Assembly (NCBI RefSeq): GCF_900114925.1
Contig: NZ_FOUR01000001.1
Coordinates: forward strand, 372,001-436,000
From: Marinobacter pelagius
GTDB lineage: Bacteria; Pseudomonadota; Gammaproteobacteria; Pseudomonadales; Oleiphilaceae
Direction of reading: 5' to 3'
Length of the DNA: 64,000 bases
Of the stretch, positions 16,441 to 26,900 are shown piece after piece. A model generated the notes under the pieces. That model was not told the origin of the DNA. It worked only from the letters and a program-made list of their open reading frames with translations, and searched no databases. The stretch's first letter is position 1, and each line of letters begins with the position of its first letter. The position numbers and the translations under genes are program-made.

Positions 16441-17211
16441 TCAGGAACGAACCGGCACGAACACCGGGGCGCCGTCGACTTCGACAGTCACCAGGGTCTG
16501 GTTATACAGGCTCTCCAGAGCCGACGGTACCAGCATTTCCCGGGCCGGTCCCCAGCATGCCTCACCGGAGGGATACATCAATAGCAGGTGATCGCACCAG
16601 CGGGCCGCCAGATTGAGGTCATGCAGGCACATGAACACCGCCCGGCCCGCTTCGGCTTGGCCGGAAAGCAGGCGCATGACCGCCACCTGATGGTGCAGGT
16701 CCAGGTGGTTACTCGGTTCATCCAACAGCCAGATATCGGGGGCCTGGGTCATCAGGGTGGCGATGGCCACGCGCTGGCGCTCACCGCCGGACAGGGTACT
16801 GACCAGCCGGTCCCGAAGGTGCCCGACATCCAGCGCCTGCAGTGCCCGTTCGGCAATCGCGATATCCTCACCGGTCTCCATCTGCCAGGACGACAACCAG
16901 GGATGGCGGCCGATCAGGGCGGTTTCCAACACGGTCGCCGGGAAACCATCCTGCCGGTCCTGGAACACCAGGCCCAGCTGCTGTGATACCGACTTCCGTT
17001 TCAACGAACCCAAAGCCCGGCCATCCAGCAGGACCTCGCCACGATGGGGCGCCCGCAGTCCCGCCAGCGTATGCAGCAACGTCGTCTTGCCCACGCCGTT
17101 GGGACCCAGCACGCCCCAGACCTGACCGGGCTGGACCTCCAGGTTCAGGGGAGAACCCGGGGCGCGCCCCGGGATATCGATGATGAGGTTGTCGGTGGTC
17201 AGTGTGGTCAT
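16441..17211 (-). CDS. btuD: Cobalamin ABC transporter ATP-binding protein
   Basis: 256 aa FecE/BtuD-type ATPase that energises vitamin B12 import. Walker A is GPNGVGKTTLL, the signature is LSGGERQRVAIA, Walker B is IWLLDEPSNHLD and the switch His is in VFMCLHDLNLA. Start and upstream permease stop overlap as TAATG, so translation is coupled. Its place behind btuB, btuF and btuC and the riboswitch supports B12 over iron-siderophore as the substrate. Confidence 0.85.
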   Translation of the reverse strand: MTTLTTDNLIIDIPGRAPGSPLNLEVQPGQVWGVLGPNGVGKTTLLHTLAGLRAPHRGEVLLDGRALGSLKRKSVSQQLGLVFQDRQDGFPATVLETALIGRHPWLSSWQMETGEDIAIAERALQALDVGHLRDRLVSTLSGGERQRVAIATLMTQAPDIWLLDEPSNHLDLHHQVAVMRLLSGQAEAGRAVFMCLHDLNLAARWCDHLLLMYPSGEACWGPAREMLVPSALESLYNQTLVTVEVDGAPVFVPVRS

Positions 17212-18185
17212 TACCGGCTCCGGTACAGCAGGTACAGGAAGGTGGGCACACCAATCAGGGCGGTGATCACACCCACCGGCAACTGTTCCGGGGCAATCAC
17301 CACCCTGGCCAGGGTATCCGCCAGCACCAACAATGTGCCACCCGCCAGCGCACAGGCCGGCAATATCATCCGCTGGTCATTACCCAGCGCCAGCCGGAGC
17401 ATGTGCGGCACCACCAACCCGACAAAGCCGACCGCACCGGCCATGGTCACGGCGGTTGCGGTCAGAAGGCTGGCAACCAGATAGATCAGCCATTCCAGCG
17501 ACCGGACCGACACCCCCAGGGCCGCCGCCTGCAGGGATCCACGGGCCAGAACGTTGAGGCTGCGGCCCAGCGGAAACACCAGCAGGCAAACCAGAACCAG
17601 CACTGCCAGGCCCGGCCAGGGCTGGCCGGCATGGGACAGATCCCCCATCAGCCAGTACAGCATACCCGGCAAACGACTCGCCGGTGACATGGCCAGAATC
17701 AGGGTAATCATCGCGCCCCAACCGGCGGCCACCACCACACCGGTGAGCAACAGCCGAGATGGCGTCCAGCTGCCACTGCCGTGGGCCAGGCCGAACACCA
17801 GCAGGGTGGCCAGCATGGCGCCGGCGAAGGCAGACCCTGAAATGAGGAATCCGGCTGCTCCGGCCAGCATGGCCAGTAACGCGCCCACGGCGGCGCCACC
17901 GGAGAGACCGAGCACGTAGGGATCCGCCAGGGGATTACGGAGCAACACCTGCATCAGGGCACCGGCCAGCGCCAACAGGCCGCCGGTGGCAAAGGCGCTG
18001 AGGGTTCGTGGCAACCGGAGATCCAGAATCAGCGTCCGGTGCAGCTCACTGCCGCCACCGACCAGCACTGACAGGGTATCCGCAACGCCAAGATCGGCAC
18101 TGCCGACGCTCACTGACACCAGCATGGCAGCCAGCGCCGCCAGCGCCAGTACAACCAGCGGCCGGAAAATATCAGAGACGGGCAC
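17211..18185 (-). CDS. btuC: Cobalamin ABC transporter permease
   Basis: 324 aa FecCD-family inner-membrane permease with about ten helices. Family motifs are RLPRTLSAFATGGLLALAG, NPLADPYVLGLSGGAA and GLVVPHMLRL. I chose a GTG start at 18185 (VPVSDIFRP) with GGAG 8 nt upstream; it overlaps the end of the binding-protein gene by 14 nt. A longer frame upstream would run inside btuF and is not needed. The BtuCD-F complex carries cobalamin from periplasm to cytoplasm. Confidence 0.87.
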   Translation of the reverse strand: MPVSDIFRPLVVLALAALAAMLVSVSVGSADLGVADTLSVLVGGGSELHRTLILDLRLPRTLSAFATGGLLALAGALMQVLLRNPLADPYVLGLSGGAAVGALLAMLAGAAGFLISGSAFAGAMLATLLVFGLAHGSGSWTPSRLLLTGVVVAAGWGAMITLILAMSPASRLPGMLYWLMGDLSHAGQPWPGLAVLVLVCLLVFPLGRSLNVLARGSLQAAALGVSVRSLEWLIYLVASLLTATAVTMAGAVGFVGLVVPHMLRLALGNDQRMILPACALAGGTLLVLADTLARVVIAPEQLPVGVITALIGVPTFLYLLYRSR

Positions 18186-19065
18186 GGGCCTGCTCCAGGA
18201 TGCCACACAACTCCCGGGCGCCTTCCAGCATGCGGAAGGTGGGACGTTGCAGAAGCGAAGGGGACACAAGGAATAGATTATCGCGGGCCACGGCAGTAAC
18301 GGATGGATAGCTCTGCCAGCTTGCCAGCCAGTCGCGATCCGAGTCACCCCGCCCGGCGGTGACGATTACCTCCGGGTCGGCAGCCAGCACCGTTTCCACG
18401 GAGATCCGGGGTACCAGCCTGGGCAGACCGGCGAACACATTGATGCCACCGCACAGGGCAATGGCCTTGCTGATCAGCTCGTCGCCGTTGATGGTCATCA
18501 GCGGCTGATCCCAGACCTGGTAGAACACCCACACCGGAGCCGAATCCCGATAGGTAGCCTGCAACGTGGAAATACCGTCCCGGAACTCCGCCGCTGTGCG
18601 TTCGGCAACCGGCGTATGGCCGGTCAGCCGGCCCAGGGTTTCCACGGCCAGAGCGATGTCCTCGAACTCCCGGGGAGCGAGCCAGAACACCGGCACCCCC
18701 AGCTTGGCAAGCCGGTCCAGCTGCGCACGGGAATTGCCGTCAGTCCAGGCCACCACCAGATCCGGCTTCAGGCTGACGATGGCTTCGAGATCAAGGCGAT
18801 TACTATCGCCCACCTGCGGCAGCTCCGCCGCCTGCGGCGGATAATCGCTCCAGGCACTGACGGCGACCACCGAGTCGCCGGCGCCGGCGGAGAACAGCAG
18901 TTCCGTAGCCCCCGGAGAGAGAGAGACAACCCGGCGGGCAGGCTCAGGCAGGCAGACGTCACGATCGAGGGCATCGGTTGCACACAGCTCGGCAGCGGAC
19001 ACTGACGCCGTCAGCGCCAGTCCCAGAACAGCTACCACTGTAATCAATAACCGGATTGCCCTCAT
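18172..19065 (-). CDS. btuF: Cobalamin-binding periplasmic protein
   Basis: 297 aa class III periplasmic binding protein. Signal peptide about residues 1-24 (RLLITVVAVLGLALTASVSA). The BtuF/FepB pattern RRVVSLSPGATELLFSAGAG is followed by SDYPPQAAELPQVGD, LEAIVSLKPDLVVAW and a C-terminal RPTFRMLEGARELC. It delivers B12 to the BtuCD transporter. It lies 29 nt downstream of the btuB gene and overlaps btuC. Confidence 0.85.
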   Translation of the reverse strand: MRAIRLLITVVAVLGLALTASVSAAELCATDALDRDVCLPEPARRVVSLSPGATELLFSAGAGDSVVAVSAWSDYPPQAAELPQVGDSNRLDLEAIVSLKPDLVVAWTDGNSRAQLDRLAKLGVPVFWLAPREFEDIALAVETLGRLTGHTPVAERTAAEFRDGISTLQATYRDSAPVWVFYQVWDQPLMTINGDELISKAIALCGGINVFAGLPRLVPRISVETVLAADPEVIVTAGRGDSDRDWLASWQSYPSVTAVARDNLFLVSPSLLQRPTFRMLEGARELCGILEQARARL

Positions 19066-19094
19066 GACCAGGTCACGCTGCCTCCCTCAGGCCG

Positions 19095-20942
19095 TCATTG
19101 GCGGAAATCATAGCGTACCGAGGCCATGTAGGTCCGGCCAGCCGCCAGGTATTCGAAGGGCGCGAAGGTTGTGCTGTCATAGCCGAGGCTGGTGGCGTAC
19201 CGACGGTCAAACACGTTGGCCACCTTCAGACCGGCGGACCACCCTGGCAGGAATTCCCACGCGGCCCGCAGATCCATGGTGCCGTAACCGGCCAGCAGGG
19301 TCGTGTTGCCGGCATCGTTGTAGCGATCGCTTTCGGCGATGACGCTGGCCCCCACCGACCACGCATCAAACAGCCGGTCGACATCCAGCCGGATGTTCTT
19401 CTCGGCCCGTCGGGGCAAGCGCTTGCCGGTATCCCGGTTCTCGGTATCGGCATAAGTGATTGCCGCGTTAATATCCCAGTCCGTGGTCTGGAACCCGGAA
19501 GACAGTTCGATACCACGGATTCTGGCGGTTTCCACGTTCTCCATGGTGCCGTCGAAGGTTACCGGGTCGGACACGTAGGTGATCAGGTCCTCCACGTCAT
19601 TCTGGTAGACCGCCACATCCCAGAACCAGGAGTCATACCGCCCGGAAAAACCGACTTCCACCATCTCGCCTTTCTCCGGATCCAGGTCCGGGTTACCGAA
19701 GTAGCTTCCGAAATCCGAAGGCACTTCCAGGTACAGATCATTGAACGTCGGCGCCCTGAACGATGTGGCGTAGCTCAGGCGCAGACGGTGGGAACGATCG
19801 AACTGGTGGCCCAGGGCGATACCGCCGGTTTCTTCCTTGCCGTAGGCTTCGTTGTCATCCAGACGCATGCTGAACATCAGATCGGTGGCATCGAAATTGA
19901 GGCGGGCCTGGCCGAAGACGGCGGCATTGGTGCGACTGTCCTCGGCAAACTGGCTAGTACCGTCCACCTCATCGACCATGAACTCCGAACCGAGCACCAG
20001 TTCGTGAACCCCTGCCGTCAGGGTATTTTCCCAGCGGGCTGAACGGGACACGGTGTCGAAGACACTGGGGTAAGAACCAAAGGTTTCCTGCTCGTCACGG
20101 GCTTCCGAGAACTGGATGCGGGTCCGCCAGTAGTCGCTGGCGACCGCTTCCAGATAGAGCCCGGCGGCCCGGATCATGAAATCGGTATCGCCATCCTCGA
20201 ACTCGGTATTGCCCTGGGACTGGAACATGGTGACACCCACACCACCGCCCTGCTCGAAATCATGGCTGACTTTGGCCAGTCCGGCGGCATTACGGAAACC
20301 GCGGTCCTCACCACCTTCCCGCAGTTCAGTGCCGTCGGTATCCGAGTACAGACCGCCGGCCAGAATGGAGGAATTACCCTCCCGGCCGGCGACACCAACC
20401 GACGTTCCCAGGGTATCGTGGGACCCGCCAGATACCTCGGCCCAGCCCTGTCGGCCCGCCTCGGGCTTCAGGGTAAAGGCCTGGATGACACCACCAACGG
20501 CGTCAGCGCCATAAAGGGAACTCTTGGCACCGCGCACCACCTCGACCTTACCCATCAACTCCGGCGGCAGGAACTGCCAGGGGGGAATCCCGGCGGTTGC
20601 AGAACGCAGACGGATACCGTCCAGTAGCAGGACGGTCCCGGAGCTTCCAGCGCCACGCAGAAAGACACTGGTGGTCTTGCCATAGCTGCCATCGGACACC
20701 ACGTTCACGCCCGGCTGTGCCTGGAGCAGATCACGGAATTCCTCGGGCTGCTGTCGCTCGATATCGTCCTGCTCGATCACGGTCACTGACGACAGGCTCT
20801 CGCCCACGGTATCCGGACCCAGCGTGGCAGTCACCACAATCGGATCAAGGGCCTCATCTTCCGAGGACTGGGCGGCCACAGCCAGGGGCATTGCAGCGAT
20901 GGACACACCGGCCATCACGACAGGAAAAGGAAACTTCAACAT
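19095..20942 (-). CDS. btuB: TonB-dependent outer-membrane cobalamin receptor
   Basis: 615 aa with a signal peptide (LKFPFPVVMAGVSIAAMPLAVA, cut near AQS), a TonB-box-like LDPIVVTA, a plug domain (QQPEEFRDLLQAQPGVNV, LRGAGSSGTVLLLDG) and a beta-barrel ending in the aromatic-terminated SVRYDFRQ. This is the outer-membrane gate for vitamin B12. The ATG at 20942 has GGAGAA upstream. The frame is open for another 66 codons, but that stretch is riboswitch leader. Substrate assignment rests on the riboswitch and btuFCD. Confidence 0.88.
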   Translation of the reverse strand: MLKFPFPVVMAGVSIAAMPLAVAAQSSEDEALDPIVVTATLGPDTVGESLSSVTVIEQDDIERQQPEEFRDLLQAQPGVNVVSDGSYGKTTSVFLRGAGSSGTVLLLDGIRLRSATAGIPPWQFLPPELMGKVEVVRGAKSSLYGADAVGGVIQAFTLKPEAGRQGWAEVSGGSHDTLGTSVGVAGREGNSSILAGGLYSDTDGTELREGGEDRGFRNAAGLAKVSHDFEQGGGVGVTMFQSQGNTEFEDGDTDFMIRAAGLYLEAVASDYWRTRIQFSEARDEQETFGSYPSVFDTVSRSARWENTLTAGVHELVLGSEFMVDEVDGTSQFAEDSRTNAAVFGQARLNFDATDLMFSMRLDDNEAYGKEETGGIALGHQFDRSHRLRLSYATSFRAPTFNDLYLEVPSDFGSYFGNPDLDPEKGEMVEVGFSGRYDSWFWDVAVYQNDVEDLITYVSDPVTFDGTMENVETARIRGIELSSGFQTTDWDINAAITYADTENRDTGKRLPRRAEKNIRLDVDRLFDAWSVGASVIAESDRYNDAGNTTLLAGYGTMDLRAAWEFLPGWSAGLKVANVFDRRYATSLGYDSTTFAPFEYLAAGRTYMASVRYDFRQ

Positions 20943-21087
20943 AGGGCTTTCTCCGCAAACCGCGCGCACCCGCACGGGAATCAGGTTTAGGTTGCGGAAA
21001 AGACAGGGGGCAGGCGGAGACGGATTGGGACTGGAGCTACCGGAATTCGCCCACCCAAGCCGCCCACCGCAACTCCGGGTGTTTTTC

Positions 21088-21286
21088 CAGGCCGGTCTCC
21101 GGGCTTGCAGGCGGAACCCTGGCGGTTCCCGGACAATCACCTTCCCATGCCAGAGGCACAGTGGCGCATTTGATTGCCGTTTTCCTGCTTACCGTTGCGG
21201 GGGCAGCATCGGAATTGCACTGGCGAACCAGGCTCACCGATTTCCCGTTTCACCCGTCGCGCTTTGCGACGGGCACCTGAAAAAAG
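21088..21286 (-). promoter_or_regulatory. Cobalamin riboswitch
   Basis: Read on the minus strand from about 21286: a P1-type hairpin (GTGCCCGTCGC...GCGACGGGTG), AAACGGGAA, the core CCCCGCAACGGTAA, GCCACTG, GGGAAGGTG and finally AAGCCCGGAGACCGGCC at 21106-21090. These are the conserved blocks of the cobalamin (AdoCbl) aptamer in the correct order. The leader then runs about 145 nt to the btuB start codon. Binding of cobalamin would lower btuBFCD expression. Confidence 0.93.
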
Positions 21287-21293
21287 TGCGGCA

Positions 21294-21322
21294 AGGCTAG
21301 CAACCCTCCGCAAAGTGGTCAA
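21294..21322 (-). promoter_or_regulatory. Sigma70-type promoter of the riboswitch-btu operon
   Basis: On the minus strand: -35 TTGACC (21322-21317), 17-nt spacer, -10 TAGCCT (21299-21294). Predicted start near 21287, exactly where the aptamer begins. Confidence 0.7.
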
Positions 21323-21363
21323 CGAAATCCGTCAATTATCCGGCAGCTCAAAAAATGGCCCGA

Positions 21364-21379
21364 TGTGATGTCCGTCACA
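21364..21379 (+). promoter_or_regulatory. CRP/Vfr-type binding site
   Basis: TGTGA-TGTCCG-TCACA, a perfect match to the CRP consensus TGTGA-N6-TCACA. It lies 121 nt before the M19-like gene and about 84 nt upstream of the predicted btu transcription start on the other strand. I cannot tell which unit it serves; the plus-strand pair is closer to typical spacing. Confidence 0.65.
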
Positions 21380-21499
21380 CTATTAGCCACATGCTACAAC
21401 CTCTCACGTTTGGTTCGAGGCCCAGGTGCCGATAACCACTTCAAACAATAACAACGAGTTGCCGGCCCGGCCGGCACAAGAATGGAATGAGAGGTCCCC

Positions 21500-23971
21500 A
21501 TGCATAACAACAAATGGCCCGCCGCATTGGTATGGGCGCTCGCCGGCACCCTGTTGATCAGCGGTTGTGGCGGCTCCGACGACAGCCCGGCCGCCAACTC
21601 CGGCCAGGAACCTGCGACAGCTCCGGAGAATTCGGCCGTTGCCCCCGACACGGACACCTTCACGAAGACCGCGACGATTGATCGCTACAACGTCGCCAAC
21701 GGCTGTTACACCCTGGAGGCCGGAGGGCATTACCTGCTTGCCGATCCGCAATCCGGCCGGTATTCGATCACCCCGGATTCGGATCAGGCCACCAGCTTCC
21801 GGCTGCGGCCCACGCGCCTGGGCGCCTACCTGTTGATGTCCGACTACCAGCGCACTGCCGGGGAAGTGGGAAGCTTTGAGCTGCTCGGCATCAGCGATCC
21901 GGCCGGGGAATTCCTCGACGAAACCGGCACTTTCATTGGTGAGATCAGCTACCTGGTCGCCGGCCTCGGGGACACCACCAACCTGATCCTGGATCCGGTC
22001 GCCCCCCTGGGGGATGCCCTGCGTGCCATTGGCGAAAGCCTCGAGTTCACCGGTGATCAGATCGGTGAAACCACCGTCAATCCGGCACTGGCCATGGTCG
22101 ATGCGCCCAGTGATCTCGCGGTCTGGCAACTGCAACGGCCCGGGCCGGAACCGGTGTTTACCCTGGCCTCCGATGTCACAGGGCTGATGCTGACAACCAC
22201 CGAAGACGGCCTGGCCCTGGCCTCCCCCTCCGTGATTGATGAGGCCGGCCTCTTTACCCTGCGGGAAGCGAAGGGCTGCAAGGACTATCCGGAAGCGGAA
22301 CTGAACGCCGACATCCTTGATGAGAAAGGACCGGCCACCTACCTGAAAGAGGTGGACCGCTTCCGCAATGTTCAGGGCATCGACAAGGACGACGTGTTCG
22401 GCTTTGTCGACACCCATTCCCACATCTCCGCCTATGAATTTATCGGTGGGCGGGTCAACTACGGTGCGCCTTTCCACCGCTTTGGCGTTACCCACGCCCT
22501 CCATGACTGCGAGGCCGTCCACGGCCCCTGGGGCGCAACCGGTTTCGTGGAACTGGCCACCAGCGGCATCGGCACCCACGACACCCAGGGCTGGCCCACG
22601 TTCAATGACTGGCCGAGGTACAACTCCCTGCAGCATCACCAGAGCTATTACCGCTGGCTGGAACGGGCTCACCTGGCAGGTATGAAGATCCTGGTGAACC
22701 ACCTGGTACATAACGAGATCCTCTGCCGCATCAATCCCCAAAAAGAGAACGACTGCGACCCCATGGAGTCGATCCTGCTGCAGATCCAGCGCATGTACGA
22801 GATGCAGGATTACATCGATGCCCAGCACGGTGGCCCGGGCGAAGGCTGGTTCCGGATTGTCACCAGTCCCGGACAGGCCCGCGAGGTCATCGGAGACGGC
22901 AAGCTGGCCGTGGTGCTCGGCATCGAAATGTCCAAGGTGTTCAAGTGTGGAGAATTCCTCGGGGTAGCCGAATGCACCCGCGAGGAAATCGTCGAGCGGC
23001 TGGATCAGTTTTACCAGCTGGGTGTGCGCAACATTTTCCCGGTGCACAAGTTCGACAACGCCTTCGGTGGTCACCTGCCCGACCTGTCCACTGGCATCGG
23101 TATCGGCCCGATTCTCTACGCCGGCAACCTGCTGGAAACCGGCCACCCCGTTGAGTTCGAACAGTGCCCGGAGAACGTCGAATACACCGGCGGAGAGCCG
23201 GATCAGAACGCCACGCTCCAGCCCTTTGGTCTGATCGACCAGCTGCTTTACCAGATGGATTACCTGGGCGAACGCTTCCCGGAAACCCCCGAGGAAATGG
23301 CCGCCCTCGACCCGCGCCGGGGCACTGACCAGCTCTGTAACCGCCGTGGCCTGAGCGACCTGGGCGACTTCCTGATCAAGGAACTGGTGCGTCGCAAGAT
23401 GATGATCGAGACCGATCACATCAGCCGCAAGGCGGCGGCCCGGATCCTGGAAATCACCCGACCGCTGGACTACCCGGTGATCAACAGCCATGGCGGCTGG
23501 GGCGGCACCGAGGCCCTCCGTGACCGCATCGCTTCCCAGGGCGGCATCACCGCCTCCTTCGGCGGCACCCGGGAGGATTGGGTGCACAAGCTGACCCGTG
23601 ATGGTAACCGCCCGCGCAAGGATGGCCACAAGGTTGGCCCCTTCGGTGGAGCCGGCTTCGCCTCGGATGTGAACGGCATTGCCCAACTGGCCGCCAACCC
23701 CGGCACCGCCGCGGATGAAGCCGGGCTCTACCCGTTCACCTCTGTCGATGGCCGGGTCCGGTTCGATATCCAGCGCACCGGCGACCGGGAATTCAGCCTC
23801 TACGACGGGCGCGGTGTGGCCCATTACGGCCTGTACCCGGACCAGATCGAAGACATGATCCGCAACAGCGACGCCGATCCCGAGCAGATCGACGACGCCA
23901 TCAACCAGCTTTTCACCTCCGCCGAAGCCTACCTGCGGATGTGGGAACGGATTGAAAGCGCCCCGCTTTAA
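21500..23971 (+). CDS. M19 (membrane dipeptidase)-like lipoprotein
   Basis: 823 aa. The N-terminus is a lipoprotein signal with lipobox LLISGC (Cys about residue 23) followed by a Ser/Asp/Pro-rich tether. Residues about 50-280 form an N-terminal domain I do not recognise. From about residue 298 there is an amidohydrolase-like region: GFVDTHSHISAYEF (HxH metal motif), EAVHGPWG, AGMKILVNHLVHNEILC, VVLGIEMSKVF, NIFPVHKFDNAFGG, MMIETDHISRKAA and VINSHGGWGG. The HxH, EMS, PVH and DHxS order is that of M19 dipeptidases. Probably anchored in the outer or inner membrane, facing the periplasm. It is followed 16 nt later by the beta-helix/cytochrome gene, with which it likely acts. Confidence 0.75.
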   Translation: MHNNKWPAALVWALAGTLLISGCGGSDDSPAANSGQEPATAPENSAVAPDTDTFTKTATIDRYNVANGCYTLEAGGHYLLADPQSGRYSITPDSDQATSFRLRPTRLGAYLLMSDYQRTAGEVGSFELLGISDPAGEFLDETGTFIGEISYLVAGLGDTTNLILDPVAPLGDALRAIGESLEFTGDQIGETTVNPALAMVDAPSDLAVWQLQRPGPEPVFTLASDVTGLMLTTTEDGLALASPSVIDEAGLFTLREAKGCKDYPEAELNADILDEKGPATYLKEVDRFRNVQGIDKDDVFGFVDTHSHISAYEFIGGRVNYGAPFHRFGVTHALHDCEAVHGPWGATGFVELATSGIGTHDTQGWPTFNDWPRYNSLQHHQSYYRWLERAHLAGMKILVNHLVHNEILCRINPQKENDCDPMESILLQIQRMYEMQDYIDAQHGGPGEGWFRIVTSPGQAREVIGDGKLAVVLGIEMSKVFKCGEFLGVAECTREEIVERLDQFYQLGVRNIFPVHKFDNAFGGHLPDLSTGIGIGPILYAGNLLETGHPVEFEQCPENVEYTGGEPDQNATLQPFGLIDQLLYQMDYLGERFPETPEEMAALDPRRGTDQLCNRRGLSDLGDFLIKELVRRKMMIETDHISRKAAARILEITRPLDYPVINSHGGWGGTEALRDRIASQGGITASFGGTREDWVHKLTRDGNRPRKDGHKVGPFGGAGFASDVNGIAQLAANPGTAADEAGLYPFTSVDGRVRFDIQRTGDREFSLYDGRGVAHYGLYPDQIEDMIRNSDADPEQIDDAINQLFTSAEAYLRMWERIESAPL

Positions 23972-23987
23972 GGACAGGAGCAAAGCC

Positions 23988-26900
23988 ATGACTTTCACAA
24001 AAAACCGGAATCGTCTGCAACGCGGGCACCTTGGTCTCACTCTGGCAATGGCTGCCACATTCCTGCTCACCGGATGTTTCGGTGGCGGTGGTTCCTCGGA
24101 GTCCGCGCCAGCCAGCGACACCGCCGGCGACAACAGCAACGTCGCCGGCAACCAGGTGGAACGCTTCAGTGAGGGGCGCACTTTCCTGGTGGAACCGGGA
24201 CCGGAAGCCACCCACGAGATGATCAGTGCCATGATCCAGTTGCGCCCGGGAGACACTTTGGAATTCGGCTGCGGCTTTTTCGAGCTGAATCATGGCCTGC
24301 TGATCCAGGCCACCGAAGATGTGCTCATCAAGGGCTGCGGCAAGGATGAAACCGTGCTGTCCTTCCGGGACAGCGACAACGTCACCGGCCTGGAAGCCCT
24401 CAACGTTCGCGGCATCACCGTGCGCGACCTGACCATTGCCGATTCCCCCGGCGATGCCTTCAAGCTCAAGGGCGTGAAATGGGGCACGCTGCTGAACGTG
24501 CGGGCGATCTGGTCCGGCGGCGGCGAGCCGATCACCGCCAGCAACTTCACGGATCGGCTGCATGTGCAGTGCACCAACCCGCCCCTGAACGAGGGCGACC
24601 CGACCCCGGATTACATTCCCAGCTCCGCCAGCGGGCGCTACGGCATCTATCCGGTGGAATCGGAAAACATCCTGGTGGACAACTCCGAATCCGTGGGCGC
24701 TTCGGATGCAGGCATCTACGTGGGCCAGACCAATACCGCGATAATCCGTAACAGTCGCGCGGTGTACAACGTCATGGGCTTCGAGATCGAGAACGTCCAG
24801 GGCGGCGAGTACGACAGCAACCTGGCCGAGTGCAACACCGGCGGTTTCCTGATCTATGACCTGGAGAACATCACCCAGTACGGCGATACCTCGGTGATGC
24901 TCAACAACGTGGCCCGCAACAACAATACCTACAACTTTGCCCACAGCGGGCTTGTATCCGCCGTCCCCCGCGGTACCGGCTTCATCACCCTGGGTTACGA
25001 CAACATCGAGGTCTTCAACAACACCTTCGAGGACCACAGCACCGCGGCGGTGATCTATACCAGCTACGAGCTGATCGACGGCAAGGGCAAGACCTCGGAC
25101 AAGAAACTGGATCCCTATACGGAGGGCCTGCACATTCACAACAATGTGATGCGCAACTCCGGCTATGACCTGCCGCCCCCGAATTTCGAGAAGGTCCTGC
25201 TCGAAGGGGAGGTGGAAACGGTACTGCCCACCCTGATCGGCCTGAAAAACGTCACCAATCCCGGCAAGGGCGCCCACATTGTCTGGGACGGCTTGCTGGA
25301 CGAGCTGGACGCGGACTGCCCCTACCCGGTGGACGCCAACGGGGATCCCGTGCCAGCCGACGAAAACGGCAAGCCGATCCACACCAACGAACACCCGAAC
25401 CCGTCCTGCCATTACAATGCCTACAAGTTCAACGACCAGGGTGAGCGTAAGCTCCCCCAGTGGGGCTCCTGTTTCCATAACAACGACCTGTCTGCCGACA
25501 GCCAGGCCTACATGAACTTCCATGGCACCGAAGGGCTGGAGCTGGTTCTGGCAGCGGCCGAGCAGGACACCAGCATCCTGACCCTGGAAGGCCTGCAATC
25601 AGTACTGGAGGGCCTGGACGGTGTGGTGGCCGACACCGACAAGTCGGTCCACGACTGCCAGGCGCGTTTCGGCAAAGTCCTGCCCCCATTGCCCCGCGTG
25701 GAAATCCCGCCATTCGAACCCAGCGGCACCATTGACCCGGCACCGAGCGAAGAATACGTCAACAAGCTCTGCTCCCGGAAAAGCAAACCCGGCAGTATCA
25801 ACCGGGACGCTCTGGCCGTGAATTGCCCCCGTCTCGACCAGTACAACCTGTTCGCCGATCCCCAGGATCCGCGCAGCATGCCCAACGATGGTGGCGTTCC
25901 GTTCGTGCTCAACAGCAAACTGTTCTCCGACTACGCCACCAAGTACCGGGTCGCGTTCGTGCCGCCAGGCACCAAAGCGGTCTACATGGACGGCCAGGAC
26001 GGCGGTAACGTGAACGGCACCATCCACTTCCCCACCGGCACGGTGATTGCCAAGACCTTCGCCTTTACCGATGAAAGTCAGGGAACCGAGGAACTGGTGG
26101 AAACCCGCCTTCTGATCAAGCGGGTGAGCGAGAGCGGCAAGGCATTCTGGGATGGCCCCACCTACATCTGGGAGAAGGACAGCAAAGGCAATCCCGTGGC
26201 AAAACTGGCCCTCGGGGGCGGCACCCGGGCAGTGAGCTGGCATTACCAGGACCCGACCACTGGCCAGTTGCTGTCCGGTAGCACCGACAGCTACGCCATC
26301 CCCAACGCCAATCAGTGCATTACCTGCCACAGCAACGATGACGTGGAATCCGGCAGCGCGCCCATCGGCCCCAAACCCCGCAACCTGAACCGCGCCTATG
26401 CCCCGGAATCTGCCTTCATGGGTACCCGCGGACAGGGCGGTTTTCCCCGGGTGAACCAGCTCAAGTACTGGCAGGATCAGGGCATCCTCACCAACGTACC
26501 GGAACTTCAGATTGACGGCCGGGGCGTGGCCACCAACATCGAACGCCTGCCCCACTGGAACCTTCCCGGTGACAGCGGTGAAACCGCCGGCTCCGACGCC
26601 GATGTGGAGGCCCGTCTGCGGGCGTACCTGGAGGTGAACTGTCAGCACTGCCATAACGACCGGGGGGCCGCCTCCAATACCGGCTACTACCTCGATCATT
26701 ACCGTGAGGTGGACGCCGGCTACGGTATCTGCAAGAAGCCGACCGCCACCGGCGGTGGTTCCTGCGGCCGTCAGCACATCGTGGTACCCGGGGATGCCGA
26801 CAGCTCGATCGTTTCCTGCCGACTGGCGGACGAGAGCGATCCCCAGCGGCGCATGCCGCCCATCGCCCGCAGCGTGGCCCATGCCGAAGGAGTGGAACTG

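Noticed and set aside
21404-24256. 950-codon open frame on the minus strand opposite the M19-like gene
   Set aside because: It mirrors a real lipoprotein gene with good start, lipobox and motifs; the minus frame has no family features and reflects codon bias in high-GC DNA.
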